NCBI RefSeq assembly: GCF_003258865.1
Contig: NZ_NPEX01000017.1
Coordinates: 1 to 45,817, forward strand
Origin: Rhodoplanes roseus
Lineage (GTDB): Bacteria > Pseudomonadota > Alphaproteobacteria > Rhizobiales > Xanthobacteraceae
DNA length: 45,817 nt
Direction: 5' to 3'
A model generated the notes under the pieces. The model was not told the DNA's origin and ran no database searches. It saw nothing but the letters and a program-made list of their open reading frames with translations. Below, in pieces: positions 1 through 8,970 of the stretch. Within the stretch, counting starts at the first letter, position 1, and the number at the start of each line of letters is the position of its first letter. The translations under genes and the position numbers were made by a program.

Positions 1-1
1 G

Positions 2-2194
2 CCGCATCTCGACCGCGCCGGCAACGGCGCGGCCGGCCCCACCCAATCCGCGGTCGAGCCGGCACCGCTCGCCGAGGCGACGCCGCCGGCCGGGTTCGAG
101 AAGGCCGAGCCGCCCCACGAGGGTCCCGGCACGTCGACAGCCGACATCGCGGCCGCCGCCGAGGCGGCCGGCGCCCCGCCGCCCCTGCCCGAGGCCGCTC
201 CGGCCGCCCGGTTGGCGGAGGCGCAGGTCGAGACCCGGGTCGAGACCCGGTCCGAGCCCAGGCTGGAGGCCGTGCTCGAGCTCAAGGCTGCGCCGACCGT
301 CGAAGCCGCCCAGGTCGAGCCCATCAAGGTCGCGGCCGCCAAGGTCGACGCCGTCAAGCCCGAGAAGCCCAAGAAGGCCGCCAAGCCGGAGGCCGACCAG
401 ACGCCGCCGCATGTCGACATCGAGAAGTTCGCCACCAACGTGGCCCGCATGATGGAACAAGGCGGCCGGGCCCTGGCCGCCTTCATGAAGCCGCGCGAGG
501 AAGGCAAGATCCACGACGAGCCGCCCCAGCAGGTCGTCGACATCGTGACGACCTTCGGCAAGGTGATGGAGTACTGGATGCGCGACGCCAAGCGGGCGAT
601 CGAGCTGCAGACCTCCATCGGCCACGCCTATCTGGATCTGTGGGCCAACACGATGCGGCGGCTCGCCGGCGAGAGCCATCCGCCGATCGCCACGCCGGAT
701 CCACGCGACCGCCGCTTCTCCGACCCCGAGTGGTCGAGCAACACCTATTTCGACTTCCTCAAGCAGGCCTATCTGGTGACCAGCCGGCTCGCCAATCATC
801 TGGTCGAGGACGCCGAGGGCCTCGATCCGCTGACCCGGCGCAAGGCCGACTTCTACATGAAGCAGATGGTCAACGCGATCGCGCCGTCGAACTTCGTCTT
901 CACCAATCCCGAGCTGCTGCGCCTGACGCTCAAGTCGAACGCCGACAATCTGGTGCGCGGCATGACCATGCTGGCCGAGGACATCGAGGCCGGCCACGGC
1001 GAGCTGAAGATCAGGCAATCCGACAACTCGCAGTTCGAGGTCGGCCGCAACCTCGCCGTCACGCCCGGCAAGGTGGTCTATCAGAACGAGCTGATGCAGC
1101 TCATCCAGTACACGCCGACCACCGAGACGGTGCTCAAGACGCCGCTCCTGATGGTGCCGCCCTGGATCAACAAGTACTACATCCTGGATCTCAACGCCGA
1201 GAAGTCGTTCATCAAGTTCTGCGTCGACAACGGCGTCACGGTGTTCATCATCTCGTGGGTCAATCCGGACGAGCACCTGGGCGCCAAGACCTTCGCGGAC
1301 TACATGCGCCAGGGTCCGCTGGAGGCGCTCGACGTCGTGCTGAAGATCACCGGCGAGCCCTCCGCCCACACGCTCGGCTACTGCGTCGGCGGCACCATGC
1401 TGTCGGTGACGATGGCGTATCTGTCGGCGACCACCACGGCGGAGCGGATCCGCTCGGCCACCATGTTCACGGCCCAGGTCGACTTCGAGAAGGGCGGCGA
1501 CCTCAAGCTGTTCACCTCGGACGAGGGACAGATCGAGGCGATCGAGCGGCGGATGGCGGAGATCGGCTACCTCGAGGGCGAGAAGATGGCCATGATCTTC
1601 AACTTCATGCGCTCCAACGACCTGGTCTGGCCCTACATCATCTCGAACTATCTCAAGGGCGAGCAGCCGTTCCCGTTCGACCTCCTGTACTGGAACTCCG
1701 ACTCGACCCGGATGCCGGCGGCCAACCACTCGTTCTACCTGCGCAACTGCTACCTGGAGAACAACCTCAGCCAGGGCCGCATGGAGATCGACGGCACGGC
1801 GCTCGACCTCGAGAAGATCCTGGTGCCGATCTACACGGTGGCGACCCGCGAGGACCACATCGCGCCGGCCGAGTCCGTCTATATCGGCGCCGCGATGTTC
1901 GGCGGCGAGGTCGAGTTCGTCTGCGCCGGCTCCGGCCACATCGCCGGGATCATCAACCCGCCGGCCGGACGAAAATACCAGTACTGGACCGGCGCGCGGC
2001 CCTCCGGCGACAGCGGCGACAGCGTCGAGGCGTGGATCAAGCGCTCGACCGAGCATCCCGGCTCGTGGTGGCCGCACTGGCTGGAGTGGATCCGCCACTT
2101 CGACCCGACCGAGGTGCCGGCCCGCATTCCCGGCACCGCCGAGTTCCCGCCGATCGAGGACGCGCCCGGCAGCTACGTGAAGGTGCGGAGCTGA
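2..2194 (+). CDS. phaC: Class I poly(3-hydroxyalkanoate) synthase, 5' end outside window
   Basis: Polymerises hydroxyacyl-CoA into polyhydroxyalkanoate granules in the cytoplasm. The lipase-like box GYCVGG carries the nucleophile Cys (codon 1382-1384). The downstream motifs REDHIAP and GSGHIAGI supply the catalytic Asp and His. The reading frame is open from base 2. An in-frame TTG exists at 212, but the frame runs upstream of it without a stop as Ala/Pro/Glu-rich sequence, so I treat the gene as entering from the left. The conserved N-terminal PhaC domain begins only near base 430, after a low-complexity Ala/Pro/Lys/Glu stretch of at least 140 codons. Class I enzymes are usually about 570-600 residues, so this one has an extended, probably disordered N-terminus. 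Family assignment is firm; the true start is not visible. Confidence 0.95.
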   Translation, partial: PHLDRAGNGAAGPTQSAVEPAPLAEATPPAGFEKAEPPHEGPGTSTADIAAAAEAAGAPPPLPEAAPAARLAEAQVETRVETRSEPRLEAVLELKAAPTVEAAQVEPIKVAAAKVDAVKPEKPKKAAKPEADQTPPHVDIEKFATNVARMMEQGGRALAAFMKPREEGKIHDEPPQQVVDIVTTFGKVMEYWMRDAKRAIELQTSIGHAYLDLWANTMRRLAGESHPPIATPDPRDRRFSDPEWSSNTYFDFLKQAYLVTSRLANHLVEDAEGLDPLTRRKADFYMKQMVNAIAPSNFVFTNPELLRLTLKSNADNLVRGMTMLAEDIEAGHGELKIRQSDNSQFEVGRNLAVTPGKVVYQNELMQLIQYTPTTETVLKTPLLMVPPWINKYYILDLNAEKSFIKFCVDNGVTVFIISWVNPDEHLGAKTFADYMRQGPLEALDVVLKITGEPSAHTLGYCVGGTMLSVTMAYLSATTTAERIRSATMFTAQVDFEKGGDLKLFTSDEGQIEAIERRMAEIGYLEGEKMAMIFNFMRSNDLVWPYIISNYLKGEQPFPFDLLYWNSDSTRMPAANHSFYLRNCYLENNLSQGRMEIDGTALDLEKILVPIYTVATREDHIAPAESVYIGAAMFGGEVEFVCAGSGHIAGIINPPAGRKYQYWTGARPSGDSGDSVEAWIKRSTEHPGSWWPHWLEWIRHFDPTEVPARIPGTAEFPPIEDAPGSYVKVRS

Positions 2195-2233
2195 TCAGGA
2201 CGACGTGCGTGCTCGCAACGGCGGCTGCCTCAC

Positions 2234-2254
2234 CCTCTCTCCGTTGGGGAGAGG
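2234..2254. repeat. CTCTCC/GGAGAG hairpin repeat downstream of phaC
   Basis: A short inverted repeat (ctctcc at 2237-2242, ggagag at 2248-2253) 40 bases after the phaC stop. The same G-rich hairpin type occurs after parE at 12668-12690. Such hairpins are frequent between Rhizobiales genes and may also act in 3'-end formation; there is no T-run here. Confidence 0.6.
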
Positions 2255-2422
2255 TGAGCGGGCGCATGGCGGCTCCGCGCGGCATGGCGTGACGAAGTTG
2301 CGCGCCGTCAATGCGCCCGGCGGCGGCCGGTCGAGACTGCTGTCGACGACCGTGTCTCTTCGGCCGCTCTCCATCGGCCGGACAAGAAACATCGAACAAT
2401 CTCGCACGCCAGGAGTCCCGCC

Positions 2423-3112
2423 ATGAAAGCCTCCGACATCATGTCCACCAGCGTCATCACGGTGACGCCCGACACGTCCGTGCAGGACGTGGCCGAGATC
2501 CTGCTGAAGAACCGCATCAGCGGCGTGCCGGTGGTCGACCCGGAGGGACGGCCGATCGGCATCGTCAGCGAAGGCGACCTGCTGCGTCGCGCCGAATCCG
2601 GCACCGGTCACGAGCGCTCGTGGTGGCTGAAGCTGCTGATGGGCCGCGAGGTGCTGGCCGCCGAATACGTCAAGGAGCACGCCCGTCGCGCCGCCGACGT
2701 GATGACGCGCGAGCTGGTCACCGCGACGCCCGACACGCCGGTCGCCGAGATCGCCAGCCTGCTCGAGCGCAACCGCATCAAGCGGGTGCCGATCCTGCAG
2801 GGCGGCAAGCTGGTCGGCATCGTCAGCCGCGCCAACCTGCTGCACGCGCTCGCCACCCAGCGCCGCCAGGCCGCGACGAGCCCGATCGCCGACGCCGATC
2901 TGCGCAAGCAGATCATGGCCCGCCTGGAGGCGGAGCCGTGGCTGGCCTCCAGCCTCGTCAACGTCACGGTGACGGACGGCGTCGTCGACACCTGGGGCGT
3001 CGTCGACTCGCCGGCCGAGAAGCAGGCTCTGCGGGTGGTGATCGAGGAGACCCCGGGGGTGAAGTCGGTCAACGACAACCTGGTGATCCGCCCGGTCGTC
3101 GCCGGGGTGTGA
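2423..3112 (+). CDS. CBS-domain pair plus BON domain protein
   Basis: A 229-residue soluble protein. Two CBS motifs (about residues 1-60 and 85-145) form a Bateman module, which in other proteins binds adenine nucleotides. The motifs ASDIMSTSVITVTPDTSV and ADVMTRELVTATPDTPV open each one. Residues from about 155 match a BON domain, including the typical VVDTWGVVDS and PGVKSVNDNL segments. The ATG at 2423 is preceded by AGGAG at 2411-2415. CBS-BON proteins are common alphaproteobacterial stress or signalling proteins with no settled function. The gene stands alone, with an unrelated toxin-antitoxin pair behind it. Confidence 0.88.
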   Translation: MKASDIMSTSVITVTPDTSVQDVAEILLKNRISGVPVVDPEGRPIGIVSEGDLLRRAESGTGHERSWWLKLLMGREVLAAEYVKEHARRAADVMTRELVTATPDTPVAEIASLLERNRIKRVPILQGGKLVGIVSRANLLHALATQRRQAATSPIADADLRKQIMARLEAEPWLASSLVNVTVTDGVVDTWGVVDSPAEKQALRVVIEETPGVKSVNDNLVIRPVVAGV

Positions 3113-3157
3113 GGCGCCGGCGTGTGACGCGTCGGGCGTCCGACCGCGCCGGGATCT

Positions 3158-3187
3158 TGAAAGTAAGGAAATATCGCCTTACTTTCA
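3158..3187. promoter_or_regulatory. Perfect inverted repeat, likely VapB autoregulatory operator
   Basis: tGAAAGTAAGG (3158-3168) and CCTTACTTTCa (3177-3187) form an 11-bp perfect inverted repeat around an 8-bp AT-rich spacer, 33 bases before the antitoxin ATG at 3220. Antitoxins of this AbrB-like class normally repress their own operon through such palindromes, so this is the expected operator. Binding is inferred. Confidence 0.7.
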
Positions 3188-3219
3188 GCAGACGATCCCT
3201 GTGCTCGGAGGAGACCGGC

Positions 3220-3471
3220 ATGAGCGCCCTCACCGTCACGGCGAAGGGTCAGGTGACGCTGCGCAAGGATCTGCTTCAACATCTCGGCGTCCGCCCGGGC
3301 GACAAGGTCACGGTCGAGAAGCTTCCGGACGGCCGTGTCGTGGTGGCGGCGCAGCGTCGCGGCGGCGCCATCTCGGACGTGTTCGGGCGGCTGAAGAGGG
3401 CCGGCGGCCCGGCGCTCTCGGTCGAGGAGATGAACGAGATCGCCACGCGCGGCTGGGCCGGCGAGCGATGA
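3220..3471 (+). CDS. vapB: AbrB/MazE-fold antitoxin (VapB-type)
   Basis: An 83-residue protein. Residues 1-45 have the swapped-hairpin AbrB pattern: TVTAKGQVTLRKDLLQHLGV, then PGDKV, then a short strand ending RVVVAA. This is the DNA-binding half. The C-terminal residues 50-83 would wrap the toxin. The ATG at 3220 sits behind CGGAGGAG at 3206-3213. Its stop TGA overlaps the toxin start (ATGA at 3468-3471), so the two are translationally coupled. The palindrome at 3158-3187 is its likely operator. Family assignment is clear; the VapB name is by pairing with a PIN toxin. Confidence 0.85.
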   Translation: MSALTVTAKGQVTLRKDLLQHLGVRPGDKVTVEKLPDGRVVVAAQRRGGAISDVFGRLKRAGGPALSVEEMNEIATRGWAGER

Positions 3472-3866
3472 GAATCACGGCCGACACCAACGTCCTGGTC
3501 CGCGCCCTCACGGAGGACGATGCCGCCCAGAGCGCGGTGGCGCAGCGGCTGCTGGCGGAGGCCGAGCTCGTCGCCGTGCCGTCGCCGGTGCTGTGCGAGC
3601 TGGTCTGGGTCCTGTCGAAAGGCTACCGGATCCCGGCAGCCGAGATTTCCGATGCTCTCCGCCGCCTGATCGACAGCCCCACCGTCGCCGTGAACCGGCC
3701 GGCCGTGGACGCTGGCCTCGCCTTGCTCGACCGAGGCGGCGACTTCGCCGACGGCGTCATCGCCCACGAAGGGCGCTGGCTCAGCGGGCGGACTTTCGTC
3801 TCCTTCGACAAGCAGGCCGTGACGCGGCTCGCCGAGGCGGGAGAGCCCGCGCGGCTCCTCGCCTGA
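3468..3866 (+). CDS. vapC: PIN-domain ribonuclease toxin (VapC-type)
   Basis: A 132-residue PIN-domain protein, predicted to be a Mg-dependent ribonuclease neutralised by the preceding antitoxin. Acidic positions of the PIN active site are visible: Asp in TADTNVLVRAL near the N-terminus, Glu in PVLCELVWVL, Asp in GGDFADGVIA, and Asp in VSFDKQA near the C-terminus. The ATG at 3468 overlaps the antitoxin stop by the ATGA arrangement. The length fits VapC toxins (about 130 residues). All key residues are present, so the pair appears intact. Confidence 0.88.
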   Translation: MRITADTNVLVRALTEDDAAQSAVAQRLLAEAELVAVPSPVLCELVWVLSKGYRIPAAEISDALRRLIDSPTVAVNRPAVDAGLALLDRGGDFADGVIAHEGRWLSGRTFVSFDKQAVTRLAEAGEPARLLA

Positions 3867-4117
3867 GACGACCCCGCCCCGCACTGTGGCCGAACCGTGA
3901 CTGTCCCCACCCGACGCGCCGATTGGTGAACGTCCGCCCGCTCCCGAACGACGAATTGCGTCGACCCGGACAGCGGTCTCGTAAGTCCTATCGGCTAGAT
4001 CCTGGAATGGAGAGTCGCTCCTGCGGCGGGCCGTCGGCCCGAGCGGGGCGGCCGTGACTCGGTCTCGCGCGGTGGATCCTCCACCCGACGGACCGACGAC
4101 GACAGGGAAGACGTGCC

Positions 4118-4534
4118 TTGCGAGCCCAGCGTGTCGCCAGCAAGACGGCGTTCCGCCGCCCCGCCGCCAACGACAACCGCCGCGAGAGCTGCGGCGTCCG
4201 GATCGCGCGACGGAATCTCCTGGCCAGCAAGACGGTGGTCGCCTGCGCGGCGGCCGCCACCCGGACGGTGCGTGAAGCCTTCTACGCGGCCGAGCACGCC
4301 TGGGCGATCGACGGCCTGATGCAGGCGGTGGCGCGGCAGGATTTCTCCGGCTGGAGCTGGGGCGACGAGACCGCGAGCCCCGACCGCTGGCGCCTCGCCC
4401 GCCGCCGCCTCGAGCTGCACAACCTCCCCGATCCGACCGCCTTCGAGCAGACGCTGACCGAGGAGCTCGACCGCCTGTGGGTCGAGCTCGCCGTCCCGTT
4501 CCCGGACCGGGCCGGCCGATCCGAGAGCGCCTGA
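4118..4534 (+). CDS. Hypothetical protein, 138 residues
   Basis: I do not recognise the family. The frame shows strong G/C third positions over its whole length, and the opposite strand has no competing gene, so it is probably real. The N-terminal part is basic and contains the PAANDNR motif often seen at the start of small Rhizobiales proteins. Residues 45-138 are mostly helical-looking and Trp-rich (SGWSWGDE, DRLWVEL). The only long start is TTG at 4118, with no good ribosome site, so the start is uncertain. The gene converges on argC, leaving 53 bases between them. Confidence 0.5.
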   Translation: MRAQRVASKTAFRRPAANDNRRESCGVRIARRNLLASKTVVACAAAATRTVREAFYAAEHAWAIDGLMQAVARQDFSGWSWGDETASPDRWRLARRRLELHNLPDPTAFEQTLTEELDRLWVELAVPFPDRAGRSESA

Positions 4535-4587
4535 CCGCCGCCGGACGAGGCGGCGCAGCGCGCCGATCCGCGCGTCGTACCGTTCCC

Positions 4588-5646
4588 TCAGGGGAACAGC
4601 GCGATCTGCTCCAGGCCGAGGGCTTCTGGGAAGCCGAGCATCAGGTTCATGTTCTGCACGGCCTGGCCCGAGGCGCCCTTGACCAGGTTGTCGAGCGCGG
4701 CGCAGACGATGGCGCGGCCCGGCACGCGGTCCTTGGCGACCCCGATGAAGGTCATGTTGGAGCCGCGCACGTGGCGCGTCTGCGGCATCTCGCCGAACGG
4801 CAGCACGTGCACGAAGGGCTCGTCCGCATAGGCGTCGACCAGGATCGCGTAGAGCTCCTCGGCCCCCCTGCCCTCGGTGCCGCGGACATAGATGGTCGAG
4901 AGGATCCCGCGGTTCATCGGCACCAGATGCGGCGTGAAGGTGGGCAGCACCTCGCGACCCGCCGCCTTGGAGAACTCCTGGTCCAGCTCCGCCATGTGCC
5001 GGTGATGCCCGACGCCGTAGGCGTGGAAGCCCTCCGACACCTCGGAGAACAGCATCGCCTCCTTGGCGGCGCGCCCGGCCCCGGTCATGCCCGACTTGGC
5101 GTCGATCACGATGGCGTCGAGATCGATGGCCGCCGCCCGGATCAGCGGCAGCAGCGGGAGCTGGGCGCAGGTGGTGTAGCAGCCCGGGTTGGCGACCAGC
5201 CGGGCGCCCCTGATCTTCTCGCGGTAGACCTCGACCAGCCCGTAGACGGCCTCGCGCTGCAACGCCTCGGCCCGGTGCGCATGGCCGTACCAGCGCGCAT
5301 AGGCCTCCGGGTCGAACAGCCGGAAATCGGCCGAGAGATCGACCACCTTGGTGTTCGGCGCCTTGTCCAACAGCGTCTCGATCACGGTCTGGGTCGTCCC
5401 GTGAGGGAGGGCGCAGAAGACGAGGTCGAGCCCGGCGCTCGGCCAGTCGGTGTCGTCGATGGAGACGAGCCGCGGCAGCGCGTAGGGCGAGAACTGCGGG
5501 AACACGTCCCGCATCGCCTGGCCGGCGCGGCGGTCGGCGGTCAGGAGGGCGATGTCGACGCGCGGATGGCGCAGCAGCAGGCGCAGCAGCTCCGAGCCCG
5601 TGTAGCCCGAGGCGCCGAGAATGCCGATATTCGCCCTGTCCGCCAT
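4588..5646 (-). CDS. argC: N-acetyl-gamma-glutamyl-phosphate reductase
   Basis: Catalyses NADPH-dependent reduction of N-acetylglutamyl-phosphate, the third step of arginine synthesis. It is 352 residues from ATG 5646, the usual length for type 1 ArgC. Visible signatures are the N-terminal Rossmann motif GILGASGYTGSELLRLL, the LPHGTT loop, the catalytic Cys in NPGCYTT, and the HxH-containing GVGHHRHMAE stretch. The frame stays open further upstream, but that extension (to 6180) overlaps the HigB-like toxin and has no ArgC character. It is divergent from the toxin-antitoxin genes. No other arg gene is in the window. Confidence 0.95.
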   Translation of the reverse strand: MADRANIGILGASGYTGSELLRLLLRHPRVDIALLTADRRAGQAMRDVFPQFSPYALPRLVSIDDTDWPSAGLDLVFCALPHGTTQTVIETLLDKAPNTKVVDLSADFRLFDPEAYARWYGHAHRAEALQREAVYGLVEVYREKIRGARLVANPGCYTTCAQLPLLPLIRAAAIDLDAIVIDAKSGMTGAGRAAKEAMLFSEVSEGFHAYGVGHHRHMAELDQEFSKAAGREVLPTFTPHLVPMNRGILSTIYVRGTEGRGAEELYAILVDAYADEPFVHVLPFGEMPQTRHVRGSNMTFIGVAKDRVPGRAIVCAALDNLVKGASGQAVQNMNLMLGFPEALGLEQIALFP

Positions 5647-5839
5647 GACGTGTCCTTCCGGATCGCAGATCTGCCGGATCGCAGAATGCGGCGGAGACAT
5701 AGCCCCTCGATGCCACAGGGAAAAGACCCCGTCGGCGGATCGCGGGGCCGGGATGCGCTTTCGCGTCACGCGGTCGGCCAGCGCGGCAGGAGCTTTCCGC
5801 GGGCGCGCTCCTCGCATCCACGAGGACGAACTCATCTCC

Positions 5840-5874
5840 TTGACAAGGTTATGGGGGTATCCCCATATCGAGAG
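5840..5874 (+). promoter_or_regulatory. higBA promoter with internal palindromic operator
   Basis: A consensus -35 TTGACA is at 5840-5845. The palindrome TATGGGG-GTAT-CCCCATA (5850-5867) fills the spacer, and CATATC at 5864-5869 is a plausible -10. Transcription would start near 5875, which is the GTG codon chosen for the toxin. A repressor on the palindrome would block RNA polymerase; the antitoxin next door is the natural candidate. Confidence 0.55.
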
Positions 5875-6264
5875 GTGAGGATCGAACGCCCCGACCCGAA
5901 ACCCTGCATCTTCATCGGCTCCAGCCGTAAGGACCTGAAGCGATTCCCGGAGAAGGTCCGGAACCGCATGGGCTACGCCCTGAGCCGTGTGCAGGAGGGC
6001 GACGAGCCGCTCGGCGCGAAGGCACTGAAGGGATTCGGCGGACGTACGGTCCTGGAGCTGATCGAGGATTTCGACACCGACACCTATCGGGCCGTCTACA
6101 CAGTGCGATTTTCCGGTGTGGTCTACGTCCTTCACGCCTTCCAGAAGAAGGCCAAGACGGGCGTCGCCACTCCTCTCCACGAGATCGATCTGATCAGATC
6201 ACGGCTGCGCGATGCCGAGATGCATTACCGGGCGCACCGGGGGAAACCAGGGAGCACGCCATGA
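5875..6264 (+). CDS. higB: RelE/HigB-superfamily toxin (phage Gp49-like)
   Basis: Resembles the phage-derived Gp49-like/HigB mRNA-interferase family. The conserved core runs from KPCIFIGSSRKDLKRFPEKV, through RAVYTVRFSGVVYVLHAFQKKAKTG, to HEIDLIRSRL. Two starts are possible: ATG at 5851, which lies inside the operator palindrome, and GTG at 5875. I prefer GTG because the promoter would begin transcription there and the family starts just before the KPxxF motif. This gives 129 residues. The toxin precedes its antitoxin, the HigBA order, and overlaps it by ATGA at 6261-6264. Confidence 0.82.
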   Translation: MRIERPDPKPCIFIGSSRKDLKRFPEKVRNRMGYALSRVQEGDEPLGAKALKGFGGRTVLELIEDFDTDTYRAVYTVRFSGVVYVLHAFQKKAKTGVATPLHEIDLIRSRLRDAEMHYRAHRGKPGSTP

Positions 6265-6611
6265 CCAGGAAGAGCAGCACGCGGCTGCCCGCGCACGAGG
6301 TCGGCAGCGGAAACGTGTTCGCCGACCTCGGCCTGCCCAACCCCGAAGAGCGGATGCTGAAGGCCGGCATCGTCGCCGAGCTGCACCGTTCGATCAAGGA
6401 TCGCGGCCTCACCCAGGTCAAGGCCGCCAAGCTCGTCGGCATCTCCCAGCCCGATCTGTCCCGCCTCCTGCGGGGGGACTTCGAGGACTATTCGGCCGAA
6501 CGTCTGTTGAAGATGCTCACCGCATTCGCCCAGGACGTGGAGATCGTCGTGAAGCCCCACCGACGGACCGGCGAGGCCGGACGGATCACGTTCAGACCCA
6601 CGGCCGTGTGA
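6261..6611 (+). CDS. higA: HigA-like Xre-family antitoxin
   Basis: A 116-residue protein with a helix-turn-helix of the Xre class at about residues 48-80: LTQVKAAKLVGISQPDLSRLL is a textbook HTH. The following VEIVVKPH segment is typical of antitoxins paired with Gp49-like toxins. It should bind the toxin and repress the operon through the palindrome at 5850-5867. The start overlaps the toxin stop, and no separate ribosome site is needed. Confidence 0.85.
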   Translation: MTRKSSTRLPAHEVGSGNVFADLGLPNPEERMLKAGIVAELHRSIKDRGLTQVKAAKLVGISQPDLSRLLRGDFEDYSAERLLKMLTAFAQDVEIVVKPHRRTGEAGRITFRPTAV

Positions 6612-6813
6612 CGACCTCACGGGGCTTCGGCCACGTCTCGGCAAAGCGCGCCGCAAGCGGCTTGCTCCCCCCGTCCCGTGTCCCGGACGCGGTGCAGCGC
6701 GAAGCGATGCAGCGCAGAGCCGGGACCCAGGGCGGCCCGGCGAGGCGGTCCGGCGCAGCGACGGTGGGCCCCGGGGTGGAAGGGCCGCGCGGCCGCAGCC
6801 CGGCCGAACGCCG

Positions 6814-7809
6814 TCAGAGCGTCGGGCTCCAGGCGATCGGCACCAGGCGGTAGTTGCTGGCGCCGTCCTTCTCGACGTAGCCGGCGGCCGGGAACGGGAA
6901 GTGGAAGCCCTGCACCTGGAGCTTCTCGGCCGAGGCCATGTCGAACAGGCGGCGGCGGGTCTTCTCGGCCTGGTCGGCATCCATGTCGAACATCGCGTGC
7001 CAGCCCGGATTGCGCACGAACAGCGCCGGATGGTTGGTCACGTCGGACTGGATCAGCGTCTTGGCGTTGCCGGAGGCGAGCACGAAGGAGGTGTGGCCCG
7101 GCGTGTGGCCCGGCGTCGCGATCGGCGTGATGCCGGTGACCAGCTCCTTGTCGTGGGCGTAGGGCGTGACCTTGTTGCCGAGCGCGCCGAACACCCGGCG
7201 GGCATTGGCGAAATTCGGCTTCAGGCCGTCCGAGGCGCGGCTCATGGCGCCGTCGTCGGACCAGTAGGCCCACTCGGGCTGCGGCACCAGGATCTCGGCA
7301 TTGGGGAAGGCCGGCTTGCCGTCGGCGGTCAAGAGGCCGTTGATGTGGTCGCCGTGGAAATGCGAGATGACGACGGCGTCGACCGCGCCGAGATCGATGC
7401 CGGCGGCGGCGAGGTTCTTGTGGAACTGGCCGACCGCGCCCTTCGACTGCTCGAAAGCGGCCGGGCCGTTGCCGGTGTCGATCACCACCAGCTTGCCGCC
7501 CGTGTTCACCACCAGCGGGTTGAACACGATGGTCATCTTGCCCGGCTCCATGTAGGCGGCCTGGAGCGCGGCGTCGATCTCGTCCTTCTTGGCGTTCTTC
7601 ACGAAGCCGTCCGGCATCGGGAAGGTGCGGGCGCCGTCGGTCGCCACCGTCACCTCGAGGCTGCCGATCTTGTAGCGGTAGACCCCGGGCGCCTGGCTGG
7701 TCGCCGTCGGGACGGCGGCGGCCGCGGGCTGCGCCGTCAGCGGCAGGTTTGCGCCGGCCGCGCCGAGGGCGGCCCCGGCCAGGATCGTGCGTCGGGTCAT
7801 GTCGCTCAT
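6814..7809 (-). CDS. Tat-exported metallo-beta-lactamase-fold hydrolase
   Basis: A 331-residue protein from ATG 7809, which has GGAG nine bases upstream; ATG 7800 is a close alternative. The N-terminus MTRRTILAGAALGAAGA is a twin-arginine signal followed by a hydrophobic stretch and AQPAAAA. The mature part holds the zinc motif ISHFHGDHINGL (HxHxDH), then TPGHTPGHTS and a later Asp in IQSDVTNHP. It resembles the group that includes methyl parathion hydrolase and AHL lactonase-like enzymes, but the substrate cannot be read from sequence. It is predicted to act in the periplasm. Confidence 0.85.
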   Translation of the reverse strand: MSDMTRRTILAGAALGAAGANLPLTAQPAAAAVPTATSQAPGVYRYKIGSLEVTVATDGARTFPMPDGFVKNAKKDEIDAALQAAYMEPGKMTIVFNPLVVNTGGKLVVIDTGNGPAAFEQSKGAVGQFHKNLAAAGIDLGAVDAVVISHFHGDHINGLLTADGKPAFPNAEILVPQPEWAYWSDDGAMSRASDGLKPNFANARRVFGALGNKVTPYAHDKELVTGITPIATPGHTPGHTSFVLASGNAKTLIQSDVTNHPALFVRNPGWHAMFDMDADQAEKTRRRLFDMASAEKLQVQGFHFPFPAAGYVEKDGASNYRLVPIAWSPTL

Positions 7810-7945
7810 CCTCTTCACTCCAGGTCGTTTGCGGTCTGTCGCGTCGATCAAGGGGATGCGGGGGTTTGCTCAGGACCGTGGAGAGGCCCGGAGCCGCGCA
7901 GCGTCCTCATACGATGGGACGGAGGCGTGCGCACGACACGGCGGA

Positions 7946-8467
7946 TCACGCTCCGGTGAACCACTTCAAGCCGAGGGTTCCGGGCACCAGCAGCACGGCG
8001 GCCCAGACGAACGCCGAGGAGAAGTTCGCCGCCTGGAAGTGCCACCAGGGCATCACGAAGATGCCGGCGACCAGCGGCACCGAGGCGCGCAGCGGCCCGA
8101 AGAAGCGGCCGATGAAGATCGCCGCCACGCCGAACTTCTTGATGAAGGCCTCGCCCCTGGGCAGCAGGTCGGGATAGCGCGACAGCGGCCAGACATGGGC
8201 GACCTTGTCCTTGAAGGTGAAGCCCAGCCAGTAGGACAGCCAGTCGCCGAGCGCGGCGCCGATGGCGGCCGCCACCCAGATCGGCCAGAACTCGAGCCCG
8301 CCCAGGCCGATCAGCGCGCCGATGCCGATCAGCGCCGCCCAGGCCGGCACGATCAGCGAGAAGAAGGCGAGCGACTCGGCGAAAGCCAAAAGGCCGACCA
8401 CCGGCGCGCCCCACGCCTGGTTGGCGCGCACGAAGTCGATCAGGATCTGCGTGTACTGTTCGATCAT
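7946..8467 (-). CDS. DedA-family membrane protein
   Basis: A 173-residue protein from ATG 8467. It has the DedA/SNARE-associated pattern: an N-terminal re-entrant region with GLLAFAESLAFFSLIVPAW, the central GDWLSYWLGF segment, and FIGRFFGPLRASVPLVAGIFVM, where the conserved Arg and Pro-Leu-Arg lie. Members act in membrane lipid transport and proton-motive-force maintenance. ATG 8494 would add nine residues; neither start has a strong ribosome site. No visible link to the upstream subtilase genes. Confidence 0.87.
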   Translation of the reverse strand: MIEQYTQILIDFVRANQAWGAPVVGLLAFAESLAFFSLIVPAWAALIGIGALIGLGGLEFWPIWVAAAIGAALGDWLSYWLGFTFKDKVAHVWPLSRYPDLLPRGEAFIKKFGVAAIFIGRFFGPLRASVPLVAGIFVMPWWHFQAANFSSAFVWAAVLLVPGTLGLKWFTGA

Positions 8468-8669
8468 GTCCGGGAACAGATGGGAGCCGAGCATCGACGG
8501 GGGTAGGCTCCCGGCTGCGCGAGGGGCGCGGCGCCGTGACGCGCCGCCGGGCGCCCTGCCCCGAAAAACCCACGGCCGCGCCGGCGGCGCCACCGTTCGG
8601 GATGATTTCACGGCGGCCCCCGGTTGTCACGCGCCGCACTGCCGCGCCCCGCGGCGGCCGGACGGCGCG

Positions 8670-8957
8670 TCAGCGGCGACCGGTCTTGCCAGGACCGGCC
8701 GGCTGGGGCGGACCGAAGGGCGCGATATCGGGGTTGGAGAACGGCCCACGATAGGCCTCGCCGGCCGGCCCGGCCGGGGGAACGCGGTCGGCGCGCACCT
8801 CGACGGCGAAGAGGTCGCGCTCCGGATCGACCGGGACGACGCCGAAGCCGGCGTCGAGATCGGCGGGACCGAGGCCGAGCTGGGTCGCCGCCTCGGCGAG
8901 CGTCGGCGGCCCGCCTCGGCCCGTCACCGTCATCAGCGCCGTCCTGGGCTCGCCCAT
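8670..8957 (-). CDS. Small protein coupled to the subtilase gene
   Basis: A 95-residue protein starting 13 bases after the subtilase stop, with GCGGAGG just before its ATG. Residues 15-60 read EAATQLGLGPADLDAGFGVV followed by VDPERDLFAVEV, which looks like a compact alpha/beta unit. The C-terminal 35 residues are Pro/Gly-rich and probably disordered. I do not recognise a named family. Its size and tight coupling suggest a partner of the protease, perhaps a detached propeptide, inhibitor or substrate. Confidence 0.7.
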   Translation of the reverse strand: MGEPRTALMTVTGRGGPPTLAEAATQLGLGPADLDAGFGVVPVDPERDLFAVEVRADRVPPAGPAGEAYRGPFSNPDIAPFGPPQPAGPGKTGRR

Positions 8958-8970
8958 CGGGCGCCTCCGC

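Noticed and set aside
640-2292. Long +3 frame across phaC
   Set aside because: Arg/Pro/Gly-rich shadow of the phaC reading frame with no family features.
3995-5821. 608-codon minus-strand frame over argC
   Set aside because: Out of frame with the clear ArgC motifs and composed of Arg/Ala/Gly shadow sequence.
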